From the NCBI RefSeq assembly GCF_025486315.1, contig NZ_JAOOPY010000001.1, positions 496,001 to 560,000 of the forward strand: 64,000 bases of DNA, read 5' to 3'. Both the position numbers and the translations under genes were made by a program. Each line of letters opens with the position of its first letter. Within the stretch, counting starts at the first letter, position 1. The notes beneath the pieces are model-generated. The model was not told where the DNA came from and did not search any database. It was given only the letters and a program-made list of their open reading frames with translations. The stretch is from Variovorax sp. N23 (GTDB lineage Bacteria > Pseudomonadota > Gammaproteobacteria > Burkholderiales > Burkholderiaceae_C). This document shows, one piece after another, positions 34,408 to 43,520 of this stretch.

Positions 34408-36102
34408 ATGGACCGCCCGCATCACAAGTTCTGGCCCAAGCGCCTGCCCCATGCCATCACCGTGCCGGCGACCTCGCTGTGGCACAACCTCGCCACCGCC
34501 GCCGCGCGCTACCCGGACAAGGCCGCGCTGGTCTTCTTCGGCACGGTCGTGACGTACCGCGAGCTGGTGGCGCGCGCGGAGCGGCTGGCCGGCACGCTGC
34601 ACGCGCTGGGGGTGCGGCGCGGCGACCGTGTCGTGCTGGACATGCAGAACTGCCCGCAGCTGGTCGTCGCCCATTTCGCCATCCTTCGTGCCAACGCCGT
34701 GGTGGTGCCGGTCAACCCGATGAACCGGGCCGAGGAGCTCAAGCACTACATCGTCGACCCCGATGCCAAGGTCGCCCTCACCACCGGCGACCTCGCGCCC
34801 GAGCTGGCCAGGGCCAGCGACGCGCTCGAGCCCGCGCAGCGGCTGTCGCACCTGATCGTCACGCAGTTCACCGATGCCTTCGACCCCGCGGTGACCGGCG
34901 ACGAGGCGCCCGCCCCGGCCTGGCGCGACTGGCTGCTGGCGCGCCACCCGCTGCCCGCGCTGGCGGGCGGCACCGTGCTGCACTGGCAGGACGCGCTCGA
35001 CGCCGGCCACACGCCGCCCGCGCACGTGGTGGGCGCCGGCGACATGGCGCTGCTGCCCTACACCAGCGGCACCACCGGCCTGCCCAAGGGCTGCATCCAT
35101 CACCATTCGAGCCTGATGCACAACGCGGTGGCCAGCCAGCTGTGGGGCTCGGTGTCGCACGAAGCGGTGGTGCTGGCGGTGGTGCCGATGTTCCACATCA
35201 CCGGCGTGGTGAGCATGATGCACACCGCCATCTACTCGGGCGCCACGCTGGTCATCATGCCGCGCTGGGACCGCGAGGTGGCCGGGCGCCTGATCTCGCT
35301 GCGCAAGGTGACGAGCTGGACCAACATCCCGACGATGGTGATCGACCTGATGGCCAGCCCCAACTTCGCCAGCTTCGACCTGAGCAGCCTGAGCTACATC
35401 GGCGGCGGCGGCGCGGCGATGCCGCAGGCCGTGGCGCAGCGGCTGTTCGAGCAATACGGCCTGCGCTACCAGGAAGGCTACGGCCTGACCGAGACCGCTG
35501 CGCCCTCGCACGCGCAACCCTTCGAGCACCCGAAGCAGCAGTGCCTGGGCATCCCCTACATGAGCAGCGACTCGCGCGTGGTCGACCCCGAGACGCTGCA
35601 GGAAATGCCGATGGGCGAATCCGGCGAGATCATCACCTGCGGCCCGGAAGTGTTCCAGGGCTACTGGAAGCGCCCCGACGCCACGGCCGCGGCCTTCGTC
35701 GACTTCGACGGCAAGCGCTACTTCCGCACCGGCGACATGGGCCGCGTCGACGAGGACGGCTACTTCTTCATGACCGACCGCCTCAAGCGGATGATCAACG
35801 CCAGCGGCTTCAAGGTCTGGCCGGCCGAGGTCGAGCTGCTGATGTTCAAGAACCCGGCGATCCAGGAGGCCTGCATCATCGGCACCAAGGACGCCTACCG
35901 CGGCGAGTCGGTCAAGGCGGTGGTCGTGCTGCGGCCCACGCACAAGGACACGACCGAGCAGCAGATCATCGACTGGTGCCGCGAGCACATGGCGGTCTAC
36001 AAGATTCCGCGCCAGGTGCAGTTCGTCGACGCACTGCCGAAGAGCGGGGCGGGCAAGGTGATGTGGCGCCTGCTGCAGGAGAAGGAAGCGGACCCGGCCT
36101 GA
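34408..36102 (+). CDS. Long-chain fatty-acid/acyl-CoA synthetase (AMP-forming)
   Basis: The 564-residue member of the ANL superfamily has the P-loop YTSGTTGLPKG near residue 220, the A5 motif YQEGYGLTET and the A8 hinge region MGRVDEDGYFFMTDRLKRMI. The catalytic Lys lies near the end in PKSGAGKVMWR. It activates a carboxylic acid, probably a fatty acid, to acyl-CoA through an acyl-adenylate. The start at 34408 follows a GGAGA ribosome site and aligns with conserved sequence. Chain-length preference is not evident. Confidence 0.88.
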   Translation: MDRPHHKFWPKRLPHAITVPATSLWHNLATAAARYPDKAALVFFGTVVTYRELVARAERLAGTLHALGVRRGDRVVLDMQNCPQLVVAHFAILRANAVVVPVNPMNRAEELKHYIVDPDAKVALTTGDLAPELARASDALEPAQRLSHLIVTQFTDAFDPAVTGDEAPAPAWRDWLLARHPLPALAGGTVLHWQDALDAGHTPPAHVVGAGDMALLPYTSGTTGLPKGCIHHHSSLMHNAVASQLWGSVSHEAVVLAVVPMFHITGVVSMMHTAIYSGATLVIMPRWDREVAGRLISLRKVTSWTNIPTMVIDLMASPNFASFDLSSLSYIGGGGAAMPQAVAQRLFEQYGLRYQEGYGLTETAAPSHAQPFEHPKQQCLGIPYMSSDSRVVDPETLQEMPMGESGEIITCGPEVFQGYWKRPDATAAAFVDFDGKRYFRTGDMGRVDEDGYFFMTDRLKRMINASGFKVWPAEVELLMFKNPAIQEACIIGTKDAYRGESVKAVVVLRPTHKDTTEQQIIDWCREHMAVYKIPRQVQFVDALPKSGAGKVMWRLLQEKEADPA

Positions 36103-36166
36103 TCGCACGGGCTCACCCTGAACGGGGGCGTTGTGCTTCGCGCCCAGGTCCGCAAGAATCGCGGGC

Positions 36167-36424
36167 ATGAAACGCAAGATGGCACATGTGAAAAAGGCGC
36201 CCGCCGCAGCGACGGGCGCGCACGCCATCGGTACCGTGGCGTTGGGATCGCTCGCGACGGCCGCCCTGGCCGTCGGTACCGTGGCGATCGGCGCGTTGGC
36301 CATCGGCCGGCTCTCGGTGGGCCGGGCGCGCATCCGGCGGCTCGAGATCGACGAGCTGGTCGTGCGTCGGGTCCGTGTGGAAGATCCGCACGCTGATGCG
36401 GCTCGGGCAGAGGCCGAGCGCTAG
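36167..36424 (+). CDS. Small protein built of tandem five-residue repeats
   Basis: The 85-residue protein begins with a Lys-rich leader (MKRKMAHVKKAP). Residues from about 20 to 75 then follow a strict five-residue period: AIGTV, ALGSL, ATAAL, AVGTV, AIGAL, AIGRL, SVGRA, RIRRL, EIDEL, VVRRV. The pattern Ala-(Ile/Val)-Gly-x-(Leu/Val) gradually gives way to charged residues at the C-terminus. It suggests a small beta-solenoid or a membrane-associated hydrophobic stalk. I recognise no named family. It sits 19 bp before the aldo/keto reductase ATG and may be co-transcribed with it. Confidence 0.55.
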   Translation: MKRKMAHVKKAPAAATGAHAIGTVALGSLATAALAVGTVAIGALAIGRLSVGRARIRRLEIDELVVRRVRVEDPHADAARAEAER

Positions 36425-36443
36425 CCAGTCTCAGGAGCACACC

Positions 36444-37457
36444 ATGGCACTCAAGGATCTTCTTCCCGGCAAGCTGGGTTTCGGCACCGCGCCGCTCGGC
36501 AACATGTTCCGCGATATCCCGGAGGCCGAAGCGCGGGCGACCGTGGATGCCGCGTGGAACGACGGCATCCGCTACTTCGACAACGCGCCCTTCTATGGCG
36601 CGGGCCTGGCGGAAATCCGCATGGGCGAGGCGTTGGCCGATCGGCCCCGCGACGACTACGTGATCAGCACCAAGGTCGGCCGCCTCATCCTCGACGAGGT
36701 GGAGGACGTGAGCGCCCGCGACCTGGGCGAGAAGGGCGAGGTCTTCAAGCATGGGCGCCCCAACCGGATCGTCAACGACTATTCGGCGGATGCGACGCTG
36801 CGGTCGATCGAGGACAGCCTGAAGCGCCTGAAGACGGACCACATCGAGATCGTCTGGGTCCACGACGTCGCCCAGGACTTCTACGGCGACGAATGGCTGA
36901 GCGCGTTCGAGAGCGCACGCAAGGGTGCGTTCAAGACGCTCGACCGGCTGCGTGACGAAGGCGTGATCCAGGCCTGGGGCCTGGGCGTGAACCGGGTGGA
37001 GCCGATCGAGCTGCTGCTCGCCCTGGACGAGCCGCGCCCCGACGGCTTCCTGCTGGCCGGCCGCTACACCTTGCTCGACCACGAGCGCGCACTGCAGCGC
37101 GTGATGCCGCAGGTGGCTGCGCGCGGGCTGGGCATCGTCGTGGGCGGCCCCTACAGTTCCGGCGCGCTGGTCGGCGGCCCGAACTTCGAATACGCGCCGG
37201 CCACGCCGGCGATCCTGGGCAAGGTGGCGCGCATCAAGGCGATCGCCGATCGCCATGGCGTCAGCATGAAGGCGGCCGGCCTGCAGTTCGCGCTCGCCAA
37301 TCCGGCGGTGGCGGCGGTCATTCCCGGTGCCAGTCAGCCAAGCCGCATCGCGGAAGACCGGTCGGCCCTCGACGAGGTGGTGCCGCTCGACTTCTGGCGC
37401 GAACTCCGGCAGGCGGCGCTGGTGCATCCGTCCGCGCCGCTGCCGGGCAACGCCTGA
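36444..37457 (+). CDS. Aldo/keto reductase (L-fucose/D-threo-aldose dehydrogenase-like)
   Basis: The 337-residue TIM-barrel reductase begins LPGKLGFGTAPLGNMFRDI. The catalytic Tyr is in FDNAPFYGAGLAEIRMGEAL, with the catalytic Lys in STKVGRL and the His in IVWVHDVAQDF. The subgroup resembles bacterial D-threo-aldose 1-dehydrogenases/pyridoxal reductase-like enzymes using NAD(P). A CAGGAG site precedes the ATG. The substrate is inferred only at family level. Confidence 0.85.
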   Translation: MALKDLLPGKLGFGTAPLGNMFRDIPEAEARATVDAAWNDGIRYFDNAPFYGAGLAEIRMGEALADRPRDDYVISTKVGRLILDEVEDVSARDLGEKGEVFKHGRPNRIVNDYSADATLRSIEDSLKRLKTDHIEIVWVHDVAQDFYGDEWLSAFESARKGAFKTLDRLRDEGVIQAWGLGVNRVEPIELLLALDEPRPDGFLLAGRYTLLDHERALQRVMPQVAARGLGIVVGGPYSSGALVGGPNFEYAPATPAILGKVARIKAIADRHGVSMKAAGLQFALANPAVAAVIPGASQPSRIAEDRSALDEVVPLDFWRELRQAALVHPSAPLPGNA

Positions 37458-37499
37458 CGTCTGTTCGGCCCGTTCGCTGCGGTGCCGGCATGCGTCGGC

Positions 37500-38831
37500 C
37501 TACGACTCGCCCTCGCCCGGACCATCCACATCCGCCACCACGCGCGCATAGCGCCGGAAGCTCCAGTACGCGCTGGCCCAGTCCATCAGCACGACCAGGC
37601 GGTTGCGAAAGCCGATCAGGAAGTAGACGTGCGCGAACAGCCAGAACAGCCAGGCCAGTTTGCCGCTGAAGCGCAGCGGGCCGAAGGGCGTGCCCAGGTC
37701 GACCACCGCCGAGTTGCGGCCGATGGTCGCGAGGTTGCCGTAGTCGCGGTAGCGGAACACCTCGGTCGGCGTGCCTGCGATGCGGTGCAGTACGTTGCCC
37801 GCGGCGGTGCGGCCCATCTGCTTGGCGCCGGGCGACACGCCGGGCACCGGCTTCGGTTCCTGGCCCGGGGCGTGGCTCATGGCGGCGGCGAGGTCGCCCA
37901 CCACGCTGATCTCGGGATGGCCGGCCAGGCTCAGGTCGGGCTCGACGCGCACGCGCCCGGCGCGGTCGGTCTCGGCGCCGGTGGCCGCGGCGAGCAGCTT
38001 GCCGAGCGGCGAGGCGGCCACGCCGGCCGCCCACACCACGCAGTGGCTGGCGATGCGCTCGCTGCCGGCCGCGGTCGCGATGTCGAGCCCGGTCGCGTCG
38101 ATGGACGTGACCTTGGCATCGAGCCGCACCTTGACGCCGAGCCGCTCAAGCTGTTCCTTCGCCTTCTGGCTCAAGCCCTCGGGCATGGCCTGCAGCACGC
38201 GCGGGCCGCCCTCGATCAGCAGCACCTCGGCGCTGGCCGGGTCGATGTGGCGGAACTCGCCCTCGAGCGTGTGGCGGGCGATCTCGGCCAGCGTGCCCGC
38301 CATCTCGACGCCGGTCGGCCCGCCGCCGATGACGGCGAAGGTCAGCAGGGCGCGGCGGCGCGCCGGGTCGGGTTCCTTCTCCGCCGCTTCGTAGGACATC
38401 AGCACGTGGCGGCGGATCGCGAAGGCGTCGGCCAGCGTCTTCAGGCCCGGCGCATGCGCGGCCCAGGCGTCGTTGCCGAAGTAGCTGTGGGTGGCGCCGG
38501 CGGCGACGATCAGGTGGTCGTAGCTGATGCGCAGGCCGTCGCGCAGCAGCACCGCGCGCTCGGCCGGGAGGATGTCGGTCACCTCGCCCATCAGGGTGGT
38601 GATGTTGCGCTCCCCGCGGAAGAGCAGGCGTGTCGGCGCGGCGATCGACGGCGCCGCCAGGCCGGCGGTGGCCACCTGGTAGAGCAGGGGCTGGAACAGG
38701 TGGTGGTTGGTCTTCTCGACCACCGTCACATCGACGTCTGCACGCTGGAGCCGCCGCGCGGCTTCGAGCCCGCCAAAACCACAGCCGACGATGAGGACAT
38801 GGGGGCGGTGGGCGGAAGGGGGAGGGCTCAT
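37500..38831 (-). CDS. ndh: Type II NADH dehydrogenase (NDH-2)
   Basis: The 443-residue flavoprotein has two dinucleotide-binding motifs, GCGFGGLEAARRL for FAD near residue 17 and IGGGPTGVEMAGTLAEI for NADH near residue 170. The quinone-side segment HHLFQPLLYQVATAGL is present, as is a C-terminal amphipathic/membrane helix region (WLFWLFAHVYFLIGFRNR). It transfers electrons from NADH to ubiquinone at the inner face of the membrane without proton pumping. The gene is divergent from egtB, with 119 bp between start codons. Confidence 0.88.
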   Translation of the reverse strand: MSPPPSAHRPHVLIVGCGFGGLEAARRLQRADVDVTVVEKTNHHLFQPLLYQVATAGLAAPSIAAPTRLLFRGERNITTLMGEVTDILPAERAVLLRDGLRISYDHLIVAAGATHSYFGNDAWAAHAPGLKTLADAFAIRRHVLMSYEAAEKEPDPARRRALLTFAVIGGGPTGVEMAGTLAEIARHTLEGEFRHIDPASAEVLLIEGGPRVLQAMPEGLSQKAKEQLERLGVKVRLDAKVTSIDATGLDIATAAGSERIASHCVVWAAGVAASPLGKLLAAATGAETDRAGRVRVEPDLSLAGHPEISVVGDLAAAMSHAPGQEPKPVPGVSPGAKQMGRTAAGNVLHRIAGTPTEVFRYRDYGNLATIGRNSAVVDLGTPFGPLRFSGKLAWLFWLFAHVYFLIGFRNRLVVLMDWASAYWSFRRYARVVADVDGPGEGES

Positions 38832-38950
38832 TCGCGCATTATGGTCAGCGGTTCGCGCGGATGGGGCGGGAGGCCTCGTGTGCGGGCTTGTCCTACGGAC
38901 GCGCACCCGGCCCATCGACTACAACGACCGCTGCCAAATCTGGAGACCCC

Positions 38951-40201
38951 ATGACGCTTTCCCGGCCGAGCCCGCAGGCTCCCCACGCCTTGCGCGACGC
39001 CTTCCGGACGGTACGCAGCGCCAGCCGCGAACTGGCCGCCCCGCTGTCTGCCGAAGACCAGTGCATCCAGTCGATGCCCGACGCCAGCCCGACCAAATGG
39101 CACCTGGCCCACACCACCTGGTTCTTCGAGACGGTGCTGCTGCAGCCGCATGCCGACGGCTACCGCGCCTTCGACCCGCGCTTCCAGTACCTGTTCAATT
39201 CCTACTACGAGGCGCTGGGTCCGCGCCATCCGCGCCCGCAGCGCGGCCTGCTCACGCGGCCGTCGATCGACGAGGTGCATGCCTACCGCGCACATGTCGA
39301 CGCGGGGGTGGAGCGCCTGCTCGACACGGTCGACGACGCGGCCTGGGCCACGATCGAACCCATCCTCACGCTGGGCCTGCACCACGAGCAGCAGCACCAG
39401 GAACTGCTGCTCACCGACATCCTGCATGCCTTCTCGTGCAACCCGCTGCTGCCGGCCTACCGGCCCGTTGCGGCGCCCGCGCTGCGCCTGGCCACGGTGC
39501 CGCCCCCCATGCAATGGCGCGCGCAGCCGGGCGGGCACGTGGAGGTCGGGCATGGCGGCGCCGGCTTCGCCTTCGACAACGAAATGCCGCGCCATCGCGC
39601 GCTGCTGCGGCCCTTCGCCATCGCCGATCGGCTGGTGCGCTGTGGCGACTATGCGCAGTTCATCGCCGACGGCGGCTACCAGCGGCCCGAGCTGTGGCTG
39701 TCCGATGGCTGGGCGGCCGTGCAGGCGCAGGGCTGGCGGGCGCCGGCCTACTGGCTGGCGTCGGACGATCCGCGGCTCGCCCATCAAGGGGGAACCGCGG
39801 CGGGCTGGCAGGTCTTCGGCCTGCATGGCGTGCGGCCGATGGCGCCCGAGGCGCCGGTGTCGCAGCTGAGCTTCTATGAAGCGGCGGCCTACGCCGAATG
39901 GGCCGGCGCCCGGCTGCCGACGGAGTTCGAGTGGGAGGCCGCGTGCGCCGACGACGGCATGACCGACATGACCGGCCACGTCTGGCAATGGACGCGCTCG
40001 TCCTACGACCCGTACCCCGGCTTCCGCCCGCTGCCCGGCGTGGCCGCGGAATACAACGGCAAGTTCATGGTCGGCCAGCTGGTGCTGCGCGGCGGCAGCG
40101 TCGCCACGCCGGACGGCCACACGCGGCCGAGCTACCGCAATTTCTTTCCGCCGGCCGCGCGCTGGCAGTTTTCGGGGCTGCGGCTCGCGAAGGATCTCTG
40201 A
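38951..40201 (+). CDS. egtB: Ergothioneine biosynthesis sulfoxide synthase
   Basis: This 416-residue protein combines an N-terminal DinB-like four-helix domain with a C-terminal formylglycine-generating-enzyme-type domain, the EgtB arrangement. Iron ligands are visible as a His in KWHLAHTTWFFE and His145/His149 in HHEQQHQELL. The enzyme joins trimethylhistidine (hercynine) to a thiol donor with oxygen in the cytoplasm. EgtD follows directly (next base after the stop), so the two are coupled. No egtC or egtE is adjacent; the C-S lyase must be elsewhere or replaced. Confidence 0.9.
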   Translation: MTLSRPSPQAPHALRDAFRTVRSASRELAAPLSAEDQCIQSMPDASPTKWHLAHTTWFFETVLLQPHADGYRAFDPRFQYLFNSYYEALGPRHPRPQRGLLTRPSIDEVHAYRAHVDAGVERLLDTVDDAAWATIEPILTLGLHHEQQHQELLLTDILHAFSCNPLLPAYRPVAAPALRLATVPPPMQWRAQPGGHVEVGHGGAGFAFDNEMPRHRALLRPFAIADRLVRCGDYAQFIADGGYQRPELWLSDGWAAVQAQGWRAPAYWLASDDPRLAHQGGTAAGWQVFGLHGVRPMAPEAPVSQLSFYEAAAYAEWAGARLPTEFEWEAACADDGMTDMTGHVWQWTRSSYDPYPGFRPLPGVAAEYNGKFMVGQLVLRGGSVATPDGHTRPSYRNFFPPAARWQFSGLRLAKDL

Positions 40202-41194
40202 ATGCGCAATCCCGCCTCACTCCCGCTCGATCTTCAGCGCGACGACACGCGCACCACGCCCGCGCTCAGCGAGTTCGGCCGCGAACTGCATGCCGGCCTG
40301 TCGCGCCGCGCGAAAAGCATCTCGCCCAAGTTCTTCTACGACGTGGAGGGCTCGGCGCTGTTCGACCGCATCTGCGACCTGCCCGAGTACTACCCGACGC
40401 GCACCGAACTGCGCATCCTCACCGAGCGCGCCGGCGAGATCGCCGAACAGATCGGGCCGAACGCCGAGATCATCGAGTTCGGCGCCGGCTCGCTCACCAA
40501 GGTGCGGCTGCTGCTCGACGCGCTCGAGACGCCGCGGCGCTACGTGCCCATCGACATCTCCGGCGAGCACCTGGGCGCCGCGGCCGAGCGGCTGCGCGCC
40601 GACTACCCGCAGCTCACGGTGCAGCCGGTCGCGGCCGACTACACGATGCCGCTGGTGCTGCCGGCGCCGGGCGAGGGCGCCGGCCGCCGCGTCGGCTTCT
40701 TCCCCGGCTCCACGCTGGGCAACTTCACGCCCGACGAGGCGCTGGCCTTCCTGCAGCTGTCCGCCCGGTTGCTGCGTGGCGGCGGGCTGCTGCTGGGTGT
40801 CGATCTGGTGAAGAACCCGGCGGTGCTGCATGCCGCCTACAACGACGCGCAGGGCGTGACGGCCGCCTTCAACCTCAACCTGCTGCGCCGCGCCAATGCC
40901 GAGTTGCAGACCGATTTCGACCTCGACGGCTTCTCGCACGCCGCCTTCTACAACGCGCCGATGCAGCGCATCGAGATGCACCTGGTGAGCCGCCGCGCGC
41001 AGGCGGTGACGCTCGATGGCCGGCGCTTCCACGTCGCCGAAGGCGAGACCATTCACACCGAGTACTCGCACAAGTTCACCGTCGATGGCCTGCGTGCGCT
41101 GGCCGAGAAGGCCGGCTTCACGCCGACGGCCGTGTGGACCGACCCCGAGCGCCTGTTCAGCGTGCACTGGCTGCAGGCGCCGGCGGCACAATAG
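40202..41194 (+). CDS. egtD: L-histidine N-alpha-methyltransferase
   Basis: The 330-residue protein matches EgtD: KSISPKFFYDVEGSALFDRICDLPEYYPTRTE in the N-terminal part, the SAM-binding loop IIEFGAGSLTK, and the histidine-site segment FFPGSTLGNFTPDEA. It trimethylates the alpha-amino group of histidine to hercynine, the first step of ergothioneine synthesis. It starts on the base after the egtB stop. Confidence 0.92.
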   Translation: MRNPASLPLDLQRDDTRTTPALSEFGRELHAGLSRRAKSISPKFFYDVEGSALFDRICDLPEYYPTRTELRILTERAGEIAEQIGPNAEIIEFGAGSLTKVRLLLDALETPRRYVPIDISGEHLGAAAERLRADYPQLTVQPVAADYTMPLVLPAPGEGAGRRVGFFPGSTLGNFTPDEALAFLQLSARLLRGGGLLLGVDLVKNPAVLHAAYNDAQGVTAAFNLNLLRRANAELQTDFDLDGFSHAAFYNAPMQRIEMHLVSRRAQAVTLDGRRFHVAEGETIHTEYSHKFTVDGLRALAEKAGFTPTAVWTDPERLFSVHWLQAPAAQ

Positions 41195-41241
41195 GGGGCT
41201 GCTGGCGCGCGACGTGCCGGCACGGACCCCGGAGATCTCCC

Positions 41242-41523
41242 ATGAAAGCAACCTGGAACGGCGTCACGATCGCCGAGAGCGACGACACCGTGGTCGTCGA
41301 AGGTAACCACTACTTCCCGATGGACTCGCTCAAGCGCGAGCACGTCACCTTCAGCAACCACAAGACCACCTGCCCCTGGAAGGGCTCGGCCAGCTACTAC
41401 TCGCTGCTGGTCAACGGCGAGCTCAACGCCGACGCCGCCTGGTACTACGCCGACCCCAAGCCCGAGGCCGAGGAGGTGAAGAACCGCGTCGCCTTCTGGA
41501 AGGGCGTGAAGGTCGAAGCGTGA
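41242..41523 (+). CDS. DUF427 domain protein
   Basis: The 93-residue single-domain DUF427 protein is marked by FSNHKTTCPWKGSASYYSL and the Trp in AAWYYADP. The function of this small conserved beta-rich family is not established. An AGATCTCC-type ribosome site lies before the ATG, and the stop overlaps the next gene's GTG by 4 bp, tying it to the dioxygenase. It follows egtD by 47 bp and is probably in the same transcript. Confidence 0.85.
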   Translation: MKATWNGVTIAESDDTVVVEGNHYFPMDSLKREHVTFSNHKTTCPWKGSASYYSLLVNGELNADAAWYYADPKPEAEEVKNRVAFWKGVKVEA

Positions 41524-42263
41524 GCGCGGCGGTTTTCGCGCCGTCGTTTGACCCTCCGTCCAGACTCGTCGACGCCCTGCGCCTGCAGGGCTACGCCGTG
41601 TTGAGCCCCGAGGGCGTGGCCGAATGGCTCGGCCTGCCGCTCGACGCGCTGGAGGCCCTGCGTGCCGACTGGGACGCGCTGCCACCCGACGAGTACCTCA
41701 AGGACGGCGGCCGCTACCGCCAGCGCCGGCATTCGTGCTTCACGGTCGATGGCGACGCGCTGGCCCAGGTGCCGCATCGCGCGCACTGGCAGCCGATCGA
41801 ATACAACGCCCTGCATGGCGGTATGCAGCGCTGGTTCGCGCCGATGTCCGACGCCACCGTCGCCAATGCGGCCTGGCAGCGCCTGCTGGTGCGCATCGCC
41901 GATGCGGCCACGGGCCTGCGCGGGCGGCAGCGCTGGTTCGTCGAGGCGCACCAGTTCCGCATCGACACCACCGACGGCATCGGCCGGCCGACCCCCGAGG
42001 GTGCGCACCGCGACGGGGTGGACCTGGTGGCCGTGCTGCTGGTCGGGCGGCAGGGCATCAAGGGCGGCGAGACGCGCGTGTTCGAGGCCGACGGCCGCCG
42101 CGGCGAGCGCTTCACGCTGACCGAACCCTGGTCGCTGATGCTGGTCGACGACGCCCGCGTGATCCACGAGTCGACACCGATCCAGCCGCTGGTGGAGGGC
42201 CAGAGCGGCCACCGCGACACGCTGGTCGTCACCTGCCGGGCCGGCGGTTTCCAGGGCGACTGA
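41520..42263 (+). CDS. 2OG-Fe(II) dioxygenase family protein (BsmA/IDO-like)
   Basis: The 247-residue protein starts with GTG overlapping the DUF427 stop. It resembles the PF10014-type 2-oxoglutarate dioxygenases: EYNALHGGMQRWF, the metal facial triad His-x-Asp in GAHRDGVDLV, and the distal His in ARVIHESTPI. Characterised relatives (BsmA, L-isoleucine dioxygenase) hydroxylate free amino acids. Position behind egtB-egtD-DUF427 hints at an amino-acid or histidine-derived substrate, but this is only context. Confidence 0.8.
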   Translation: MSAAVFAPSFDPPSRLVDALRLQGYAVLSPEGVAEWLGLPLDALEALRADWDALPPDEYLKDGGRYRQRRHSCFTVDGDALAQVPHRAHWQPIEYNALHGGMQRWFAPMSDATVANAAWQRLLVRIADAATGLRGRQRWFVEAHQFRIDTTDGIGRPTPEGAHRDGVDLVAVLLVGRQGIKGGETRVFEADGRRGERFTLTEPWSLMLVDDARVIHESTPIQPLVEGQSGHRDTLVVTCRAGGFQGD

Positions 42264-42371
42264 ACGGGGGATGGGGCGCGCCCGCGCGCGTCCTACAACC
42301 GGTAACAGGCGGCCGGGTTAAATTCCAGCCCCGGCTCCACCGCGAGCCCCGAGCACGCAGCGAGGGCATCC

Positions 42372-42812
42372 ATGTTCAATCACATCCTGGTTCCGATCGA
42401 TGGTTCCGAAACGTCGATGTATGCGGTCAGCAAGGCCAGCGGGCTGGCGCTCGCCTTCGGCAGCCGCATCACGCTGATCCACGTGATCGACAACTACCCC
42501 TTCATCGGCGTCGGCGCGGACTACGCGCTGGGCCAGAACGAATACCTGGCCGCAGCCACGTCGAGCGCCAATGCCGCGCTCGCCCGCGGCGTGGCGGCGC
42601 TCGCGGCCGAAGGCCTGCACAGCGACCAGCGCGTGATCGACGGCCATGTGGTGCACGAAGGCATCGTCGATACCGCCAACGCGCTCGGCGTGGACCTGAT
42701 CGTGATGGGCTCGCACGGCCGCGCCGGCATCGAGAAGCTCCTGCTGGGCAGCGTGACGCAGCGCGTGCTGCAGGACGCCACCATGCCGGTGATGGTGGTC
42801 AAGGGACTCTGA
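42372..42812 (+). CDS. Universal stress protein, UspA family (second copy)
   Basis: The 146-residue UspA protein begins MFNHILVPIDGSETS, with the ATP-binding pattern G-x2-G-x9-G-S in MGSHGRAGIEKLLLGSVTQRV. It is only moderately similar to the UspA encoded at 14517. No FNR-type box is visible upstream; the 108-base gap has only an AT-richer patch (GTTAAATT near 42318). Its stop is directly adjacent to the stop of the convergent pseudouridine synthase gene. Confidence 0.9.
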   Translation: MFNHILVPIDGSETSMYAVSKASGLALAFGSRITLIHVIDNYPFIGVGADYALGQNEYLAAATSSANAALARGVAALAAEGLHSDQRVIDGHVVHEGIVDTANALGVDLIVMGSHGRAGIEKLLLGSVTQRVLQDATMPVMVVKGL

Positions 42813-43499
42813 TCACGCGGCTTGGGCGTCGCCCCCGAAGCCCAGTGCATCGAAGCCCGGCGGGCTCTCGAAGCGCACCGCCTCGCCGGTCGCCGGGTGG
42901 CGTAGCTGCAGCACGCTGGCGTGCAGCATCAGCCGCGGCGCCCGGCGCTGGATGTCTTCATCGCCGTACAACGCATCGCCCAGGATCGTGTGCCCGATCG
43001 ACGCCAGGTGTACCCGCAACTGGTGCGTGCGCCCGGTGCGCGGCTCCAGCAGCAGTCGGCTGGCACGCAGCGCCGGCCAGGCCTCCAGCACGCGCCAGCG
43101 CGTGAGGCTCGGCTTGCCGGCCGGGTCGATCTTCTGCAGCGGCCGGCGCGGCCAGTCGGCCATCAGCGGGGCGTCGATCACCGACCAGTGCGGGCTCTCG
43201 TCCAGCACGCCGTCGACCACCGCCTCGTAGCGCTTCCACACCTGCTGCGCGGCGAAGGCGTCGCCCAGCACCCGCTGCATCTCGGGGCTGCGCGCCATCA
43301 GCACCAGGCCGCTGGTGGCCATGTCGAGCCGGTGCACCACCCGTGCGTCGGGCCAGCGCGCCGCGGCGCGCGCGCTCAGGCAGTCCTGCTTGTCATCGCC
43401 GCGGCCCGGCACGCACAGCAGGCCGGCGGGTTTGTCGAGCACCAGCAGGTGGGCGTCTTCGTGGACGAGGGTCAGGGCGGGCGCGGGCAGCATGTTCAT
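42813..43499 (-). CDS. RluA-family pseudouridine synthase
   Basis: The 228-residue protein has the RluA active-site motif VVHRLDMATSGLVL containing the catalytic Asp, plus PRTGRTHQLRVHLASIGHTILGDALYG. No S4 domain is present. The size fits RluA-type enzymes that modify U746 of 23S rRNA and U32 of tRNA. An ATG two codons later (43493) is an alternative start. Only 21 bp separate its start codon from that of the divergent MFS gene. Confidence 0.88.
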   Translation of the reverse strand: MNMLPAPALTLVHEDAHLLVLDKPAGLLCVPGRGDDKQDCLSARAAARWPDARVVHRLDMATSGLVLMARSPEMQRVLGDAFAAQQVWKRYEAVVDGVLDESPHWSVIDAPLMADWPRRPLQKIDPAGKPSLTRWRVLEAWPALRASRLLLEPRTGRTHQLRVHLASIGHTILGDALYGDEDIQRRAPRLMLHASVLQLRHPATGEAVRFESPPGFDALGFGGDAQAA

Positions 43500-43520
43500 G
43501 GCTCGGCTATTCTCGAACGG

